From: Bacillota bacterium
GTDB lineage: Bacteria > Bacillota > SHA-98 > UBA4971
Assembly (NCBI GenBank): GCA_024653485.1
Contig: JANLFY010000001.1
Location: 230,160 to 294,159 of the forward strand
Direction: 5' to 3'
Length of the DNA: 64,000 nucleotides
Position 1 is the first letter of the stretch; each line of letters opens with the position of its first letter. This document shows, piece by piece, positions 50,380 to 61,802 of the stretch. Below the pieces are notes generated by a model. That model was given only the letters and a program-made list of their open reading frames with translations. It ran no database searches and had not been told where the DNA came from. A program made the translations under genes and the position numbers.

Positions 50380-51534
50380 TCATCGCCTGAGACCCACGGA
50401 CATGGCGAGGGCCGAAACGACGTGATCCAGATCGTCCTTCGCAAGCGACTGGTGGACGGGAAGCGAGAGCACGCTCCGGCACGCCCGCTCTGTCACCGGG
50501 CAAACCTCGGCTTGCCCGCCAAAGCGCTCCCGCAACGCGGGCTGAGCGTATATCGGCTCTGGGTAGTGCACGCCCGTCTCTACGCCGACGGACCTCATCG
50601 CCGCTGCGACCTCGTCACGCGTGCGTCCCGTCGTCTCCTCATCTATGCTAGTGGTGTACTGGTGGAAGACGCAGGTGACGTGCGGCATGACATGGGGAGG
50701 GGTGATTCCGGGAACCGACGACAGTGCGGCGGTGAGGTACTCCGCGTTTTCGCGACGTAACCGCGAGAACTCGTCAATGAGGCCCACCTGCGCGCTTCCG
50801 ATGGCGGCGGCGACTTCGGTCATGCGGTAGTTGAACCCGACCATGGAGTGATGGTACTTCCTTTCCTGGCCGATGTTCCGCAGGCGTCGAATTCTCGCCG
50901 CCACGTCGTCGCTTGACGTAGTGACGAACCCTCCTTCCATGGTGTGGAGGTTTTTCGTGGCATAAGTGCTGAAGCACGTCACGTCGCCGATAGTTCCTAT
51001 CTTCCTTCCCCGGTAGTCGGCTCCAATGGCTTGAGCGGCGTCTTCCACGACAAACAAGCCGTGGCGAGCCGCGATACCGCGGATGGCGTCCATCTCCGCC
51101 GGCTGCCCATACAGGTGCACAGGCTCGATGCCGACCGTTCGTGCAGTTATTCGCGCCTCGATCGAGGCCGGATCTATGTTGAACGTCTTGGGATCTATGT
51201 CCGCGAACACCGGTGTGGCGCCGCAGTGCATTATGGCGTAGGCGGAGGAAGCGAAGCTGAACGGAGTCGTGATGACTTCGTCGCCCGGCCCCACGCCCAG
51301 GGCGAGAAACGCCAGGTGCAGCGCGGCTGTGCCGCTGGATACGGCGATCACGTGTTTCGCGCCGAGATACTCGGCAAGGCGCGTCTCGAACTCCTCAACC
51401 AACCTCCCCTGGATCAGCATTCCCGACCGCAACACCGCCACCACGGCTTCTTCGACCTCGGGGCCGTGATAAGGCCTCGCCATGGAAACCCGTCGGAACT
51501 CGAGACCCGCTGTACATCTCGATTCGAGCTCCAT
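50380..51534 (-). CDS. DegT/DnrJ/EryC1/StrS-family PLP aminotransferase
   Basis: Sugar-nucleotide aminotransferase of 384 residues. The family features are AVSSGTAALHLAFLALGVGPG, TTPFSFASSAYAI, VVEDAAQAIGADYRGRKIG and the Schiff-base lysine in STYATKNLHTMEGG (about K194). FNYRMTEVAAAIGSAQ completes the pattern. ATG after CGAGGAG was chosen; longer in-frame starts lack a ribosome site. No nucleotide-sugar genes are adjacent, so the product sugar is unknown. Confidence 0.9.
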   Translation of the reverse strand: MELESRCTAGLEFRRVSMARPYHGPEVEEAVVAVLRSGMLIQGRLVEEFETRLAEYLGAKHVIAVSSGTAALHLAFLALGVGPGDEVITTPFSFASSAYAIMHCGATPVFADIDPKTFNIDPASIEARITARTVGIEPVHLYGQPAEMDAIRGIAARHGLFVVEDAAQAIGADYRGRKIGTIGDVTCFSTYATKNLHTMEGGFVTTSSDDVAARIRRLRNIGQERKYHHSMVGFNYRMTEVAAAIGSAQVGLIDEFSRLRRENAEYLTAALSSVPGITPPHVMPHVTCVFHQYTTSIDEETTGRTRDEVAAAMRSVGVETGVHYPEPIYAQPALRERFGGQAEVCPVTERACRSVLSLPVHQSLAKDDLDHVVSALAMSVGLRR

Positions 51535-51836
51535 CTCATCTCTCCTCGTATCATGGCTCATGCCAGCGTGACCGGCGGTCTTGTGGACCGCCATCGTATG
51601 TCACTCTCTATTCTGCGCGGTGCGCTGATTTCCTTCCTAGGGAGCCGTTGCCTGGGAAGCCGCTCGGCAACCGTCCTGCGCCGCCCGGAAGGCCGCGCTC
51701 ATCGGTGAAGGGATGTGGCGACATCGTGTAGAATACCTCTTTGGCGCGGGAGCCGCCGGGCGGAGCTTGTGTCGGCCTGCCGGGAAAGCGAAGAGACTGT
51801 TAGCCGGTCGGATGGCGGCCGTGGGAGGGATGGGTC
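51535..51836. other. Divergent intergenic region, 302 bases
   Basis: Lies between the aminotransferase and tldD. A possible -10 (TAGAAT at 51729-51734) is present, but without a convincing -35. No RNA motif or small gene could be supported. Confidence 0.4.
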
Positions 51837-53288
51837 TTGCGGAACATACCTGAGCTCAGAGACGCGCTCGACCTCGCCGTGGCGAAAGGGGCGAGCTATG
51901 CGGATGTGCGAGCTGTCAGAAGGCGGCACGAATCCATCTCGGTCAAGAACGGGGCGGTCGAGGGTGTGTCCATGAGCGAGAGCCAAGGGTTCGGCGTGCG
52001 GGTTCTCGTGGACGGCGCCTGGGGCTTTGCGTCCAGCTGCAAGCTGGACTTGGACGAAGCGCTGAGAGTCGCGGGCGACGCGGTCAGGATAGCCCGGGCG
52101 AGTGCGAGGGTGAAAGGGCACGACGTGACGCTTGCGCCCGTGAAGCCCGTCGTCGATTCCCACGCCACGCCATGCCGGATCGATCCGTTCGAAGTACCTG
52201 TGGACGAGAAAATCCAGACCCTGTTGGACGCTGACAGGCTCATCCGCGAGGACCAGAGGGTCAGGGTGTCCACCGCTTCGATGACCTTCTTCGAGGAGGA
52301 GAAGACCTTCCTGTCGACGGAGGGTGCGATGATAGATCAGAAGAGGATCGAGAGCGGCGCCGGGATCTCCGCTCTTGCGGTGGGCCAAGGCGAGGTGCAG
52401 ACGAGATCATACCCGGGGGCGTTCGGAGGGGATTTCGCCTGCGCCGGGTACGAGTTCGTGGAAGCACTCGATCTGCCCGGACACGCGGAGCGAGTGGGAC
52501 GGGAGGCAGGGGACCTCCTCGGGGCCGTGCAGTGCCCTTCCATGACCACCACAGTCATCCTGGGGACCAATCAGATGGCACTGCAGATCCATGAGTCGTG
52601 CGGGCACCCATCGGAGTTGGATAGAGTGTTCGGGACTGAGGCGAGCTACGCAGGGACGAGTTTCCTTACTCCCGAGAAGCGTAGGAAGTTCAGGTACGGG
52701 TCCGAGGTCGTGAACATCACCGCGGATGCGACGATCCCGGGGGGCTTGGGCAGCTTCGGTTACGACGACGAGGGCGTGCCCGCCCAGAGAACGTCTCTCG
52801 TGGATGGCGGGATATTCGCGAACTATCTTACGTCCAGGGAGACGGCGGCGAGATTCGGCGAGACGAGCGGGGGCACCATGCGCGCCGACGGACCTCATAG
52901 GATGCCTATCATAAGGATGACCAACATCAATCTGGAGCCTGGCGATTGGACGCTGGAGGAGATGATTCGAGACACGAAGGAGGGCATCTTCCTCGATACA
53001 AACAAGAGCTGGAGCATAGACGACAAACGCCTGAATTTCCAGTTCGGAACGGAGGTAGGGTACCTGATCAAGGACGGCGCCATCGCGGACATGGTGAAGA
53101 ACCCGACGTACACCGGATTGACTCCAGAGTTCTGGGGGAGTTGTGACGCTGTGGCCGGCAGGGAGGAGTGGCACCTTTGGGGCCTCCCGAATTGCGGCAA
53201 GGGCGAGCCACAGCAGCTGGCGCACGTCGGCCATGGCTCGGCGCCCGCGAGATTCCGTAACGTGCGGGTAGGTGTTGGAAGATGGTAG
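51837..53288 (+). CDS. tldD: TldD metalloprotease
   Basis: Catalytic half of the TldD/TldE zinc protease, which matures microcin B17-like peptides in E. coli and degrades unfolded peptides. 483 residues. The active-site motif is HESCGH (H252, E253, H257), in place of the usual HEAxGH; the C-terminal Cys ligand is near NPTYTGLTPEFWGSCDAVAG (written piecewise). TTG start follows GGGAGGGATGGG. The ATG of tldE overlaps the stop. Confidence 0.94.
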   Translation: MRNIPELRDALDLAVAKGASYADVRAVRRRHESISVKNGAVEGVSMSESQGFGVRVLVDGAWGFASSCKLDLDEALRVAGDAVRIARASARVKGHDVTLAPVKPVVDSHATPCRIDPFEVPVDEKIQTLLDADRLIREDQRVRVSTASMTFFEEEKTFLSTEGAMIDQKRIESGAGISALAVGQGEVQTRSYPGAFGGDFACAGYEFVEALDLPGHAERVGREAGDLLGAVQCPSMTTTVILGTNQMALQIHESCGHPSELDRVFGTEASYAGTSFLTPEKRRKFRYGSEVVNITADATIPGGLGSFGYDDEGVPAQRTSLVDGGIFANYLTSRETAARFGETSGGTMRADGPHRMPIIRMTNINLEPGDWTLEEMIRDTKEGIFLDTNKSWSIDDKRLNFQFGTEVGYLIKDGAIADMVKNPTYTGLTPEFWGSCDAVAGREEWHLWGLPNCGKGEPQQLAHVGHGSAPARFRNVRVGVGRW

Positions 53289-54640
53289 GCATGAAAGGCA
53301 TCTTGAGGAGCAGGGAGCACGCCCGTGTGGCCGACATCGTGATGAACACGTCCAAGGCGGATCAGGTGGAAGCGGCGGTCGAGACGGCTGACACCTACCT
53401 CACTCGATTCGCGAATTCAGAGATCCACCAAAACACGGGCGAACACACCACCGAGGTCGTGGTGAGGTCGGTCTTTGGTCAGAGGGTGGGCGTGGCCTCG
53501 ACTACCAGCTTAGACCGTGAAGCGATCGAGGCCACGGTGAGGCGGGCGGAGCAGATAGCGCTGCTCCAGCCCGAGAACCCTGGATTCCCGGGTCTGCCGG
53601 ACCCCGCCCAGTACGGGGCTGTTGAGGCGTATTCCGAAGAGACGGCGATGTGCACACCAGAGCAAAGGGCAGCGGGGGTCGGTGAGATTTGCAGGCTAGC
53701 GGTGAAAGAGGGCCTCGTTGCCTCAGGCTCGTTCTCCACGACCGCGCGGGAGGTAATGGTCGTGAATTCCCGAGGCCTCCTGGCGGAGGTAAGGTTCACG
53801 CGAGCCAACCTCCTCACAGTCGTGATGTCCTCGACGGGCTCGGGATACGCCGAGCGGTTCTCCGTGGACGTCGCGGACATTGACTCGCGCCAGGTAGCGG
53901 AGGAGGCGGTGAAAGGGTGTCTTGCCGACTCCGAGCCGGGGAGCGTCGAACCAGGAGAGTACGAGGCCATCTTCGAGGACTACGCCGTGGCCGACATGAT
54001 CCAGATGCTGGCGTACATGGGGTTCGGGGCACGCGCGTTCCAGGAGGGCCGCAGTTTCATGTCGGGCAATATCGGGAGGAAGATAACGGGCGCGAACATC
54101 ACCATATGGGACGACGGGCTCGATCCCGGCGGGGCGCCGTTGCCTTTCGACGCCGAGGGCGTGCCCAAGAAGAAGGTCATGCTAATAGAGGATGGAGTCG
54201 CGCGCGGCGTCGTGTACGATTCGTTCACGGCTGCACGCGAGGGGAAACGCTCCACAGGTCATGCGGTGTCGCCGTTGCCATCGGTGGGGCCGTTTGCCGT
54301 CAACCTGTTCATGGCGGGAGGCGACTCCTGCCTTGATGAGATGATAGCCGAGACGAGACGCGGCATCTACGTGAAACGGCTTCATTACACGAACCCGGTC
54401 CATCCGGTGAAGTCCCTCTTGACGGGCATGACGCGGGACGGCACGTTCCTCGTGGAAAACGGCGAGATCGTGCGACCCGTGAAGAACCTTCGGTTCACAG
54501 AGAGCATACTCGGTGCGCTGTCGTCGGCCGAGCTCATCTCCAAGGAGACGAAGCTCCTGCCGCTTTACTCGCTGGGAGGCGTGAGGGCCCCGGCGGTGAA
54601 GGTGGGCAAGTTCACGTTCACCGGTGTAACGGGGTATTAG
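53282..54640 (+). CDS. tldE: TldE/PmbA subunit
   Basis: Non-catalytic partner of TldD, 452 residues, lacking the HExxxH site as expected. Typical sequence: RFANSEIHQNTGEHTTEV, YEAIFEDYAVADMIQMLAYM, GRKITGANITIWDDG and the C-terminal GEIVRPVKNLRFTESI. Its ATG overlaps the tldD stop by seven bases. No obvious RiPP precursor or azole-forming enzyme lies nearby, so a general peptide-processing role is likeliest. Confidence 0.93.
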   Translation: MVGMKGILRSREHARVADIVMNTSKADQVEAAVETADTYLTRFANSEIHQNTGEHTTEVVVRSVFGQRVGVASTTSLDREAIEATVRRAEQIALLQPENPGFPGLPDPAQYGAVEAYSEETAMCTPEQRAAGVGEICRLAVKEGLVASGSFSTTAREVMVVNSRGLLAEVRFTRANLLTVVMSSTGSGYAERFSVDVADIDSRQVAEEAVKGCLADSEPGSVEPGEYEAIFEDYAVADMIQMLAYMGFGARAFQEGRSFMSGNIGRKITGANITIWDDGLDPGGAPLPFDAEGVPKKKVMLIEDGVARGVVYDSFTAAREGKRSTGHAVSPLPSVGPFAVNLFMAGGDSCLDEMIAETRRGIYVKRLHYTNPVHPVKSLLTGMTRDGTFLVENGEIVRPVKNLRFTESILGALSSAELISKETKLLPLYSLGGVRAPAVKVGKFTFTGVTGY

Positions 54641-54802
54641 ACCATGGCACCTTGTCCGCTGTCTCGGAGCGCCGGGCTGGTTGTGAGCTGTCTTGGGACC
54701 ATGCCAGCCTTCGGCCTCGAGGAGAGCTTCAGGCAGCCTGAGAGTCGGTCAGCAGGTGATGGCACGGTGCTCGGCCGCGGCGCGACGTTCTCTGCGGGAG
54801 CA

Positions 54803-54831
54803 TTGATGTCGAGCGCAGCGTTTGGTACAAT
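54803..54831 (+). promoter_or_regulatory. Promoter of the AAA ATPase - Toprim-like pair
   Basis: TTGATG and TACAAT with a 17-base spacer and a TGG extension at the -10. It separates this two-gene unit from tldDE. Confidence 0.65.
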
Positions 54832-54869
54832 CGTGTCAGAGTATGCGGGGCCCTTGTGGAGGTATCGTC

Positions 54870-56144
54870 ATGACCGTCGGGCGTAGCTCAGACTGCTTTG
54901 ATGACGCTCCGGGACCTCCCCGGATAGTCAGCGTCCGGATCAAGAACTATCGTGTCTTCAAGGACGTGCAGTTCAAAGACTTGACGCCCTTGACCGTGCT
55001 CCTCGGCCCGAATGGTAGCGGCAAGTCCACAGTGTTTGACGTGTTCGGGTTCCTTTCTGAATGTCTTGGTGAAGGTCTCCGTAAGGCGTGGGATAGGCGC
55101 GGTCGCTTTAAGGAGCTTCGAAGCAGAGACGCATCTGGTCCCATAGAGCTGGAGCTGAAGTACCGTGAGGCGCCAAGAAGCCAGCTCATCACGTATCACC
55201 TTTCGATCGATGAGTCTCGAAGAGGACCGTTCGTCGCTCAGGAGTGGCTGCAATGGACGCGAGGGAGCCGGGGCAGGCCCTTCCGTTTCCTCGATTGTGC
55301 CAGAGGCGAGGGTCAGGTCATTACAGGGGAACAGCCGGAAACGAGTGACACCCGAGTTCCGTTCAAGCTTGCCTCGGAGGACTTGCTAGCGGTCAACGCG
55401 ATAGGGCAGCTTGCGGAGAACCCTCGGGTCATGGCGTTGAGAAGTTTCATACAGGGGTGGTACCTATCCTATCTCAACGCCAATGAGATACGCGGCATTC
55501 CGGAGGCGGGTCCCAATGAGCGGCTGAGTCGGACGGGGGACAATTTGCCTAACGTCATTCAATATCTGAGTGAACAACACCCGGAACGGCTGTCGCAGAT
55601 ACTCAGCATCCTCGCCGAGCGGGTTCCCCGCCTGGAAAGAGTGACGGCGGAATCCATGCCAGACGGTCGGCTCCTGCTCCGTATCAAGGACGCTCCGTTC
55701 GCGGAGCCATTTCTCGCGCGGTACGCGTCCGACGGGACGCTCAAGATGCTGGCTTATCTGATCCTCCTGTATGACCCGGATCCTGTGCCGCTTCTCGGTA
55801 TAGAGGAGCCTGAGAACTTCCTTCATCCTCGCTTGCTCCGAACTCTTGCAGAGGAATGTAGAAACGTCTCAGGGAGGTCTCAGGTCTTGATCTCCACTCA
55901 CTCACCTTTCTTCGTGGATGCGTTGAAGCCGGAAGAACTCTGGGTTCTTGAGAGAGACGACAGCGGTTATGCACGGGCATACCGCGTGTCGGAGATGCAG
56001 GGCATCAAGGAGTTCGTCCAGCACGGTGCGATGCTCGGAGCTTTGTGGATGGAGGGCCACTTCAGGGTCGGCGACCCACTCAAGCGGCAGAACCGAGACC
56101 ACAGCGCGCACGCGGGGGCAGGCGAGCGCAAGCATGCATATTGA
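54870..56144 (+). CDS. AAA/ABC-type ATPase (AAA_21, OLD/RecF-like), putative defence protein
   Basis: P-loop ATPase of 424 residues without membrane segments. It begins [18 protein letters not shown] and carries Walker [10 protein letters not shown] (about 46-54), a degenerate signature [16 protein letters not shown], Walker [17 protein letters not shown] (about 308-323) and an H-loop [11 protein letters not shown] (about 342). This is the head-domain layout of OLD-family and COG4637-type ATPases, in which a short insertion replaces the long coiled coil. It overlaps the next gene by 11 bases. Paired ATPase-Toprim systems (OLD, Gabija, PARIS) act in phage defence; that role here is inference. 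Confidence 0.82.
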   Translation: MTVGRSSDCFDDAPGPPRIVSVRIKNYRVFKDVQFKDLTPLTVLLGPNGSGKSTVFDVFGFLSECLGEGLRKAWDRRGRFKELRSRDASGPIELELKYREAPRSQLITYHLSIDESRRGPFVAQEWLQWTRGSRGRPFRFLDCARGEGQVITGEQPETSDTRVPFKLASEDLLAVNAIGQLAENPRVMALRSFIQGWYLSYLNANEIRGIPEAGPNERLSRTGDNLPNVIQYLSEQHPERLSQILSILAERVPRLERVTAESMPDGRLLLRIKDAPFAEPFLARYASDGTLKMLAYLILLYDPDPVPLLGIEEPENFLHPRLLRTLAEECRNVSGRSQVLISTHSPFFVDALKPEELWVLERDDSGYARAYRVSEMQGIKEFVQHGAMLGALWMEGHFRVGDPLKRQNRDHSAHAGAGERKHAY

Positions 56145-56711
56145 GTTCCTCGTGGAGGAGTATTCCGTCGAGAGAGTGCTGCGATGCCTGCTCCCCAGGA
56201 TGCTCCCGGAGCAGGTCACCTTCGAGATCCACCCCCATCAAGGCAAGCCTGATTTGCTCTCGAAGCTGCCCGGGAAGCTCGCTGGCTATGCGAGATGGAT
56301 GCCCCCGGACTGGTGTATCTGCATCCTTGTCGATCAAGATGAGGACGACTGCCTGGATTTGAAGGGCACGATTACGAGAATTGCCTCGCGAGCCGGGGTC
56401 CGGGCGCTGGTTCGCATCGCCGTCAAGGAGCTCGAATCGTGGTTCTTTGGCGACGCACAAGCGATTCACCAGGCATACCCCAGAGTGTCGTGCACCTTGG
56501 ATCGAAGAGCGAAATACAGGAATCCTGATGCGATTCGCGGGGGGCATGGGAAGCGCTTGAACGCGAGCTCCAACGGGCGCGCTACTACCCTGGCGGGATG
56601 CCCAAGGCTCAGGTGGCTTACGACATAGCACGATTCATGGACCCAGCGCGGAACTGCTCCAAGAGTTTTCAGGTATTCCATGCGGGCTTGCGGACGATTG
56701 TCGGGTCCTGA
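56134..56711 (+). pseudogene. DUF4276 Toprim-like protein, frameshifted at a G6 tract
   Basis: Partner gene of the ATPase. Residues 1-137 in the first frame give a Toprim-like protein: FLVEEYSVERVL (acidic residue E8/E9), ILVDQDEDD (D67, D69, D71) and the DUF4276 hallmark KELESWFFGDAQAI. After IRGG the frame turns to nonsense and stops at 56628. In the -1 frame the expected C-terminus continues at once (AWEALERELQRARYYPGGMP, then VAYDIARFMDPAR and FQVFHAGLRTIVG) to a stop at 56709-56711. The switch lies at GGGGGG (56539-56544); one more G would restore a 192-residue protein. Causes may be a sequencing error, a phase-variable tract, ribosomal slippage or real decay. Confidence 0.8.
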
Positions 56712-56780
56712 GGACCGCTGCCCCCACAATCTCGATCTCCTGGGCAGCCTCTCGTGAAGAATGACGCCCTCCTTTGCGGC

Positions 56781-56809
56781 TTGTCTTGCCTTCCAGCCTG
56801 CGCTACAAT
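56781..56809 (+). promoter_or_regulatory. Sigma-A type promoter of pcrA
   Basis: TTGTCT and TACAAT with a 17-base spacer, just upstream of the pcrA ribosome site. It restarts transcription after the ATPase-Toprim unit. Confidence 0.7.
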
Positions 56810-56828
56810 GCTTGCAGGAGGGCAATCC

Positions 56829-59105
56829 ATGGAAGCACCTTGCGATATTCTGGCGGATCTCAACCCCGTTCAGCGGCAAGCGGCCTGCCACACCGAAGGG
56901 CCGCTGCTCATATTGGCGGGCGCGGGGTCAGGCAAGACCCGCGTGCTCACGCACCGCATCGCTTACCTCATCGGTGAGCGGGCGGTCTTCCCCGACAACA
57001 TCCTCGCAGTGACGTTCACCAACAAGGCCGCCAACGAGATGCGCGACCGGGTCGCGCGCCTCGTAGGGCCGTGGAGCCGCAGCATCTGGGTGAGCACTTT
57101 CCATGCATTTTGTGCAAGAGTGCTCAGACGCGACATCGATAAGCTGGGCATTTCGACGGGGTTCACCATCTTCGACGAGGCCGATCAGAAGTCGGCCATG
57201 AAGCGAGCGTTGAAGGAGCTCGGCATCGACGAGACCAGATTTCAGCCGGAGAGCGTGCTCGCTGCGGTGAGCAGCGCCAAGAACGAGCTTATTGACCCAG
57301 AGGAATACGAGAAACGGGCGCACGGGTTCTGGGAGGAGACGGTGGCGCGCGCCTACCGTGTGTACCAGCGTGTCTTGCGGGAGAGTTCAGGTCTCGACTT
57401 CGACGATCTGCTTGTCGAGACGGTTAGATTGTTCAAGGAGCATCCAACCGTTCTCCAGTGGTACCAGAGGCAGCTCAAGTACATCCTCGTTGACGAGTAC
57501 CAAGATACGAACCATGCCCAGTACGAACTGGTGAACTTGCTATCTGCCGAACACCGCAACATATGCGTGTGCGGCGATCCCGACCAGTCGATTTACGGAT
57601 GGCGAGGGGCCGACATCCGTAACATACTCGAGTTCGAGAAGGATTACCCAGACGCAACCGTCATCAAGCTCGAGCAGAACTACCGGTCGACTCAGGTGAT
57701 ACTGGACATAGCAAACAAGGTGATCTCGAGGAACCGGTCCCGCAAAGAGAAGAACCTCTGGACCGCCAACGGCCGCGGACATGAGGCCGTCTACTACGAG
57801 GCCTGGGACGAGCGAGACGAAGCCTCTTTCGTGGCTTCCGAGATAGAACAAGCTCTGCGGAGGGGGCGGCGCTCGAAGGATTTCGCGATCCTGTATCGCA
57901 CCAACGCGCAGTCCAGGGTGTTTGAGGAGACACTTTTGGGGATGGGCCTGCCTTACAAGGTGGTAGGAGGGCTCAGGTTCTACGAAAGGAAGGAGATCAA
58001 GGACATCCTCGCCTACCTCAAGCTAGTCCTGAACCCCGACGACCTCGTGAGCTTGTCAAGGGTGGTGAACGTGCCCAGAAGGGGAGTGGGTGAAGCAACC
58101 CTCGCGAAGTACGTAACATATGCCAGAGAGGCGGGAGTGCCGCTCGCCTTCGCGCTGGACGACGCGCAAGGGGCGGTCTCGGGTGTCACGTCGAAGGCGC
58201 GGACAGCCCTTTCGGAACTCGCGTCCCTCATCCGGGGCCTGGCTGAGGTCGCGGATACCCTACCGGTCTTTGAGATCGCTAAGAGGATCATCGACGGGTC
58301 TGGGTATATCGAGGCTCTCCGGCAAGAGCGCACGGTCGAAGCCGACACGAGAGCTGAGAACATCAAGGAGCTCCTCTCGGTGACGCGCGAGTTCGACTCG
58401 AGGGACAGCGAGCACAGGGGGCTTGCAGGGTTCATTGAAGAGATCACGCTCGCGACAGACGTCGATCTGCTGAGCGAGGAGCAAGAGGGCGTCACTCTAA
58501 TGACGCTCCACTCGGCAAAGGGTTTGGAGTTCCCCGTGGTGTTCCTCGTAGGCATGGAGGAAGGGTTGTTTCCTCACGCCCGAACCCTTGACGACGAGGA
58601 CGAACTGGAGGAAGAGCGTCGACTCTGCTACGTGGGGATAACGCGGGCAAAGGAGGGTCTGTACTTCACCAGGGCAAGACAACGCCTGCTTTACGGGGAG
58701 ATCGTGGTGAACGACCCATCCCGCTTCCTCGAAGACGTTCCCGAACACCTGTGCCGCGAGGTGCTAACGAGGCCGGGCGTGGGCTGGGGACTGGTGAGGA
58801 GGACTATCACTCTATCTACCTGGAACGAGAAGAGCGACGGTTGCGATCCGCGGCGCTCGAGGGACCTTGGCCACCAGTCAAACGAGGGCGTTGACGCAGC
58901 TGCGATGGGACGACCCTCGCCGGGCGAACCTGTGCCCGCGCACTCATATAACCCTGGAGACAGGGTGAAGCACCGGGAGTGGGGGGTTGGCACCGTCTTG
59001 ACTGCGGAAGGCGAAGGCAGGTCCGCCATAATCACCGTAGAATTCGAGTCACTCGGGGTCAAGAGGCTGGCGGTGGCCTACGCGCCCATTGAGCCTGAGC
59101 GATGA
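56829..59105 (+). CDS. pcrA: PcrA/UvrD-type 3'-5' DNA helicase
   Basis: Superfamily 1A helicase of 758 residues for repair and rolling-circle replication. Motif I AGAGSGKTRVL (K36), motif Ia TFTNKAANEM, motif II DEYQDTNHAQ, motif III GDPDQSIYGWRGAD, motif V TLHSAKGLEFPVVFLVG and motif VI CYVGITRAKEGL are complete. The C-terminal end (YNPGDRVKHREWGVGTVL) is the Tudor-like RNA-polymerase-binding domain of PcrA. ATG after AGGAGGG. It is directly upstream of ligA, a Bacillota signature arrangement. Confidence 0.96.
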   Translation: MEAPCDILADLNPVQRQAACHTEGPLLILAGAGSGKTRVLTHRIAYLIGERAVFPDNILAVTFTNKAANEMRDRVARLVGPWSRSIWVSTFHAFCARVLRRDIDKLGISTGFTIFDEADQKSAMKRALKELGIDETRFQPESVLAAVSSAKNELIDPEEYEKRAHGFWEETVARAYRVYQRVLRESSGLDFDDLLVETVRLFKEHPTVLQWYQRQLKYILVDEYQDTNHAQYELVNLLSAEHRNICVCGDPDQSIYGWRGADIRNILEFEKDYPDATVIKLEQNYRSTQVILDIANKVISRNRSRKEKNLWTANGRGHEAVYYEAWDERDEASFVASEIEQALRRGRRSKDFAILYRTNAQSRVFEETLLGMGLPYKVVGGLRFYERKEIKDILAYLKLVLNPDDLVSLSRVVNVPRRGVGEATLAKYVTYAREAGVPLAFALDDAQGAVSGVTSKARTALSELASLIRGLAEVADTLPVFEIAKRIIDGSGYIEALRQERTVEADTRAENIKELLSVTREFDSRDSEHRGLAGFIEEITLATDVDLLSEEQEGVTLMTLHSAKGLEFPVVFLVGMEEGLFPHARTLDDEDELEEERRLCYVGITRAKEGLYFTRARQRLLYGEIVVNDPSRFLEDVPEHLCREVLTRPGVGWGLVRRTITLSTWNEKSDGCDPRRSRDLGHQSNEGVDAAAMGRPSPGEPVPAHSYNPGDRVKHREWGVGTVLTAEGEGRSAIITVEFESLGVKRLAVAYAPIEPER

Positions 59106-59211
59106 GGCGTGCTTTCGTGGGTCTTTTCGGTATGGGCTTCTCTGCAGACCGGCGGAACCTCGGCGTCGGGACCTTGGCGAGGGCCGGCGGGCGACCTCTT
59201 TGGAGAGCTGA

Positions 59212-61374
<2,163 letters not shown>

Positions 61375-61443
61375 CCGTGGGCTCCCTGGGCAGACTTGGA
61401 ATGACGACCGGTCCCGCAGCGGGATGTCGGAGGGGGATGATGC

Positions 61444-61737
61444 TTGAAGATCACTATGGCTACTGTGGACCACGTGGCGATGCTGGCGAGGCTCGATTTC
61501 GACCCGAGCGAGAAGGCCGACATGGCGAGGCAGCTGTCACGGATAGTCGAGTACGTCGAGAAGTTGAATGAGCTTGACACGGAGGACGTAAGCCCGACGG
61601 CCCATGCGGTTCCTCTTCGCAACGTGCTGAGAGACGATGAGGTCAGCCCGCCTCTCGACCGGGAGGATGCGCTATTGAACGCGCCTGACCGCGAAGGCGG
61701 CTTCTTCAGGGTGCCGAGGGTGCTGGAAGCAGATTGA
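61444..61737 (+). CDS. gatC: GatC, Asp/Glu-tRNA amidotransferase subunit C
   Basis: Small stabilising subunit of 97 residues. [37 protein letters not shown] and the C-terminal [11 protein letters not shown] with the closing FFRVPRVLE are typical. TTG start after GGGGGATGATG. The stop overlaps the frame leading into gatA. Confidence 0.95.
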   Translation: MKITMATVDHVAMLARLDFDPSEKADMARQLSRIVEYVEKLNELDTEDVSPTAHAVPLRNVLRDDEVSPPLDREDALLNAPDREGGFFRVPRVLEAD

Positions 61738-61802
61738 GCGGACCCGGACGAGGCTTCGGACGGAACGACGGTCTTGCGTGTTGGAAAGGCGGATGGTCTT
61801 CG

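Noticed and set aside
51837-54640. RiPP (microcin-like) biosynthesis locus around tldDE
   Set aside because: No precursor peptide, cyclodehydratase or transporter genes nearby; TldDE pairs are common as general proteases.
54644-54886. 80-codon frame after tldE
   Set aside because: No ribosome site, no family resemblance, and it overlaps the promoter and start of the ATPase gene.
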